This document shows positions 5,865 through 7,756 of a DNA stretch of 7,756 nt, piece by piece (the first letter of the stretch is position 1; each line of letters starts with the position of its first letter). This DNA is from JBDTDV01 sp039922875 (GTDB lineage Bacteria; Actinomycetota; Actinomycetes; Actinomycetales; Microbacteriaceae): contig JBDTDV010000006.1 of assembly GCA_039922875.1 (NCBI GenBank), forward strand, positions 1-7,756. Reading direction: 5' to 3'. The position numbers and the translations under genes were made by a program. Under the pieces are notes generated by a model. It made no database searches. It was not told the DNA's origin and worked only from the letters and a program-made list of their open reading frames with translations.

Positions 5865-6951
5865 ACTTGTGGAACCGGGTGGCGTCGAGGACTTCCTGGA
5901 CGACGGTGCTGAGTGCGGAGGCGCCGGGTAGTGCGGCGCGCTCCAGGGGCTTGGCGTAGGGCAGCGGAACTTCTGCAGCCGCAACGCGGCGGACCGGCGC
6001 GTCGAGGAAGTCGAACGCACCCTCGTGAATCGTTGCGGAAATCTCCGCGCCCACGCCATAACTAAGCCAGTCGTCTTCGAACACGACCACCCGTCCGGTC
6101 TTGCGCGCCGAGGCACAGATCGTGTCACGATCGAGCGGGCGCAGGCTGCGCAAGTCGACGACCTCGACCGATACGCCGTCGGCTTCGAACTTTGCGGCGA
6201 CCTCCAATGCGGTGACCATGCCGCGTGAGTAGCTGACGATGGTCAGGTCGGTGCCCTGCTTGACCACTGCGGCCTTGCCGATCTCCGCGACCTGCTCGCC
6301 TTCTGGTACCTCCCCCTTGAGGTTGTAAAGGGAGAGATTCTCCAGGAAGATCACCGGATCGTCATCGCGGATTGCAGCCGTGAGCAGCGCCTTCGCGTCA
6401 GCGGGGTTTGACGGTGCGACGACCTTCAGACCGGGGATATGCGCGTACCAGACCTCGAGGTTCTGCGAGTGCGTCGCGGCCAATTGCTGTCCACCGCCGC
6501 CCGGGGTGCGGATCACCATCGGGACCGAAACCTGCCCGCCGAACATGGAGCGCATCTTGGCCGCATGGTTGACGATCTGGTCGATCGCGATGAGGGTGAA
6601 GTTGATCGTCATGATCTCCACGACCGGGCGCATCCCGACCATGGCCGCGCCGATCGCCGCGCCGACGAAACCTTCCTCGGCGATCGGGGTGTCGCGCACC
6701 CGGTTCTCGCCGAACTCAGCCAGCAAACCGGCGGTGATCTTATACGAGCCTTCGAAAACCCCGATCTCTTCACCGATCAGGAACACCTTCTCGTCGCGGT
6801 TCAGTTCGGATCGCAGTGTCTCGTTGAGCGCCTGGCGGTAGGTGATCACCCGGTTGCCGGCGGTCTCGGTCGGCGTAGCCTCGGCCTTCTTGGTCACCGC
6901 CTGCTTCGGCTCGGCTTTCTTCGGTTCTGCTGTCTTGGTATTGGTCGTCAT
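5863..6951 (-). CDS. pdhB: 2-oxoacid (pyruvate) dehydrogenase E1 beta subunit
   Basis: A 362-residue beta subunit of the alpha2beta2 thiamine-diphosphate E1 that decarboxylates a 2-oxoacid and acylates the E2 lipoyl group. The core starts near residue 34 (ITYRQALNETL). Family landmarks are GEEIGVFEGSYKIT (60-73), DTPIAEEGF with E92 (the Glu that activates the cofactor pyrimidine), EIMTINF (112-118), HSQ with H161, and GLKVVAPSNPADAKALL (174-190). The C-terminal domain holds DLRSLRPLD and FLDAPVRRV-PLPYAKPLE, which resemble pyruvate rather than branched-chain E1-beta. Residues 1-33 are an extra Lys/Ala/Pro/Glu-rich tail with a tandem AEPKK-AEPKQ; typical members are about 325 residues. The start overlaps the E1-alpha stop by 4 nt (ATGA), with TGGAG at 6957-6961. 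Acetoin dehydrogenase E1-beta is the main alternative. Confidence 0.92.
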   Translation of the reverse strand: MTTNTKTAEPKKAEPKQAVTKKAEATPTETAGNRVITYRQALNETLRSELNRDEKVFLIGEEIGVFEGSYKITAGLLAEFGENRVRDTPIAEEGFVGAAIGAAMVGMRPVVEIMTINFTLIAIDQIVNHAAKMRSMFGGQVSVPMVIRTPGGGGQQLAATHSQNLEVWYAHIPGLKVVAPSNPADAKALLTAAIRDDDPVIFLENLSLYNLKGEVPEGEQVAEIGKAAVVKQGTDLTIVSYSRGMVTALEVAAKFEADGVSVEVVDLRSLRPLDRDTICASARKTGRVVVFEDDWLSYGVGAEISATIHEGAFDFLDAPVRRVAAAEVPLPYAKPLERAALPGASALSTVVQEVLDATRFHK

Positions 6952-7756
6952 GACTGCTCCACAATCGGGTCGCCGGGTAATGCGTGCGGTGCGTTGGCCA
7001 CCGCTGTCGCGTACACGTACGCAAAGAGATCTTCGACCTTGGGATCCGCGCTCTGGTCGGCGAACGTGACGGCTTCGCTCACCGTCTTATCCACCGCATC
7101 CTCAATGGCATCGGCATCCGCCTCGCTGAAGACGCCCGCCTCGACCAGTTTGGTGCGGAACGCGACGACCGGGTCGGCCTCCTTGGCGATGTCGGTGTCC
7201 TCTTTAGAGCGGTAGCGCGCCGGGTCGACCACCGAGTGGCCGCGCAGCCGCTCACATACCGCCTCCAACAGATACGGCTGCCGGTCCACGCGTGCACCCT
7301 GCAGCGCCGCACGCGCGGCATCGCGGACGGCGATCACGTCGTTGCCGTCGATCCGCTGCCCGGGGATGCGATACGAGCAGCCCCGCTTGTAGAGCTGCGG
7401 CTCCCCTGCAGCCGCTTCGACCGTGGTGGCCATGCCCAGACCGTTGTTGACGATGACGTAGACGATTGGCAGCCGCCACACCGCCGCAAGGTTGAGGGAC
7501 TCGTGAAAGGCGCCGATGTTGGTGGCTCCGTCGCCCATCACGCACATCACTGCTGCCGCGTCCGGACCCGGCTCGCCGCGGTAGGTCAACGCCAGTGCGG
7601 CGCCGGTCGCGGGGGGAATCTGGCCGCCAACGATGCCGTAGCCGCCCATCAGTCGGGTGGGCACGTCGAACAGGTGCATCGAACCGCCCCAGCCCCCGGA
7701 CACCCCGTCGGTCTTGCCGAACAGCTCGGCCATGATGCGTCCCGGCTCCAACCCCC
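6948..7756 (-). CDS. pdhA: 2-oxoacid (pyruvate) dehydrogenase E1 alpha subunit, partial
   Basis: The frame is open to the right edge, so the start lies beyond 7756; about 269 C-terminal residues are present, and roughly 60-90 N-terminal ones are missing by comparison with bacterial homologues. It contributes thiamine diphosphate binding to the E1 heterotetramer. The Mg-ThDP motif GDGATN...VNN, with about 26 residues between GDG and NN, is encoded around 7450-7540. Other landmarks are GGSMHLFD (the family's GGSMH), GIVGGQIPPATGAALA, and the flexible active-site loop RGHSVVDPARYRSKED. The pattern fits PDH E1-alpha; acetoin dehydrogenase E1-alpha is close enough that substrate needs a tree. A TTG at 7749-7751 could be mistaken for a start, but conserved family sequence continues through it. 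It is the first gene of the visible E1-alpha/E1-beta/E2 operon; its promoter is outside the window. Confidence 0.9.
   Translation of the reverse strand, partial: GLEPGRIMAELFGKTDGVSGGWGGSMHLFDVPTRLMGGYGIVGGQIPPATGAALALTYRGEPGPDAAAVMCVMGDGATNIGAFHESLNLAAVWRLPIVYVIVNNGLGMATTVEAAAGEPQLYKRGCSYRIPGQRIDGNDVIAVRDAARAALQGARVDRQPYLLEAVCERLRGHSVVDPARYRSKEDTDIAKEADPVVAFRTKLVEAGVFSEADADAIEDAVDKTVSEAVTFADQSADPKVEDLFAYVYATAVANAPHALPGDPIVEQS

Noticed and set aside
5142..6128. 328-codon open frame on the minus strand running through E2 and the end of E1-beta in another frame
   Set aside because: Arg/Ser/Pro-rich composition typical of a shifted high-GC frame; it overlaps two clear enzymes with conserved domains and has no recognisable motif.
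6439..7215. 258-codon plus-strand frame spanning the E1-alpha/E1-beta junction
   Set aside because: Antisense to two conserved genes and skewed in composition; a high-GC shadow.

Overview
The window is high-GC bacterial chromosome with tightly packed genes, GC-rich third codon positions and A/T-rich sequence confined to promoter regions. Gene content and protein style suggest an actinomycete (Mycobacterium/Rhodococcus/Nocardia-like). This is inferred from composition and family resemblance; there is no rRNA or other taxonomic marker. No mobile element, CRISPR array, tRNA or rRNA was found.

Region 1 (13-3494) is a urate and allantoin catabolism locus built from two divergent units. On the minus strand lies a translationally coupled operon, uraD - uraH - uricase, running leftwards. 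On the plus strand lies allB. Uricase makes 5-hydroxyisourate (HIU), UraH hydrolyses it to OHCU, UraD decarboxylates OHCU to (S)-allantoin, and AllB opens the allantoin ring to allantoate. Enzymes for allantoate or ureidoglycolate breakdown are not in the window. The 313-bp divergent spacer (1781-2093) carries a good sigma70-type promoter for allB. A perfect 10-bp inverted repeat sits over its -10 and start region. A second, weaker promoter with its own small palindrome faces uraD. This looks like a repressor-controlled switch, but the regulator gene is not in the window.

Region 2 (3495-4545) holds a very long, almost perfect hairpin between convergent genes (probable bidirectional terminator). 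It is followed by a minus-strand aquaporin-family channel whose predicted selectivity filter departs from that of AqpZ water channels. Its leader carries an A/T-rich motif resembling part of the allB operator.

Region 3 (4546-7756) is a minus-strand operon for a heterotetrameric-type 2-oxoacid dehydrogenase, most like pyruvate dehydrogenase: E1-alpha (cut by the right edge), E1-beta and E2. E1-alpha/E1-beta overlap by 4 bp and the E2 ribosome-binding site uses the E1-beta stop codon. No E3 gene is adjacent. E1-beta has an odd Lys/Ala/Pro/Glu-rich N-terminal extension.

The families are all known. The parts most worth a second look are the operator architecture of the divergent promoter, the aquaporin filter and its possible co-regulation, the E1-beta tail, and the YRGN terminus of the HIU hydrolase. 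I see no evidence for a wholly new multi-gene system.
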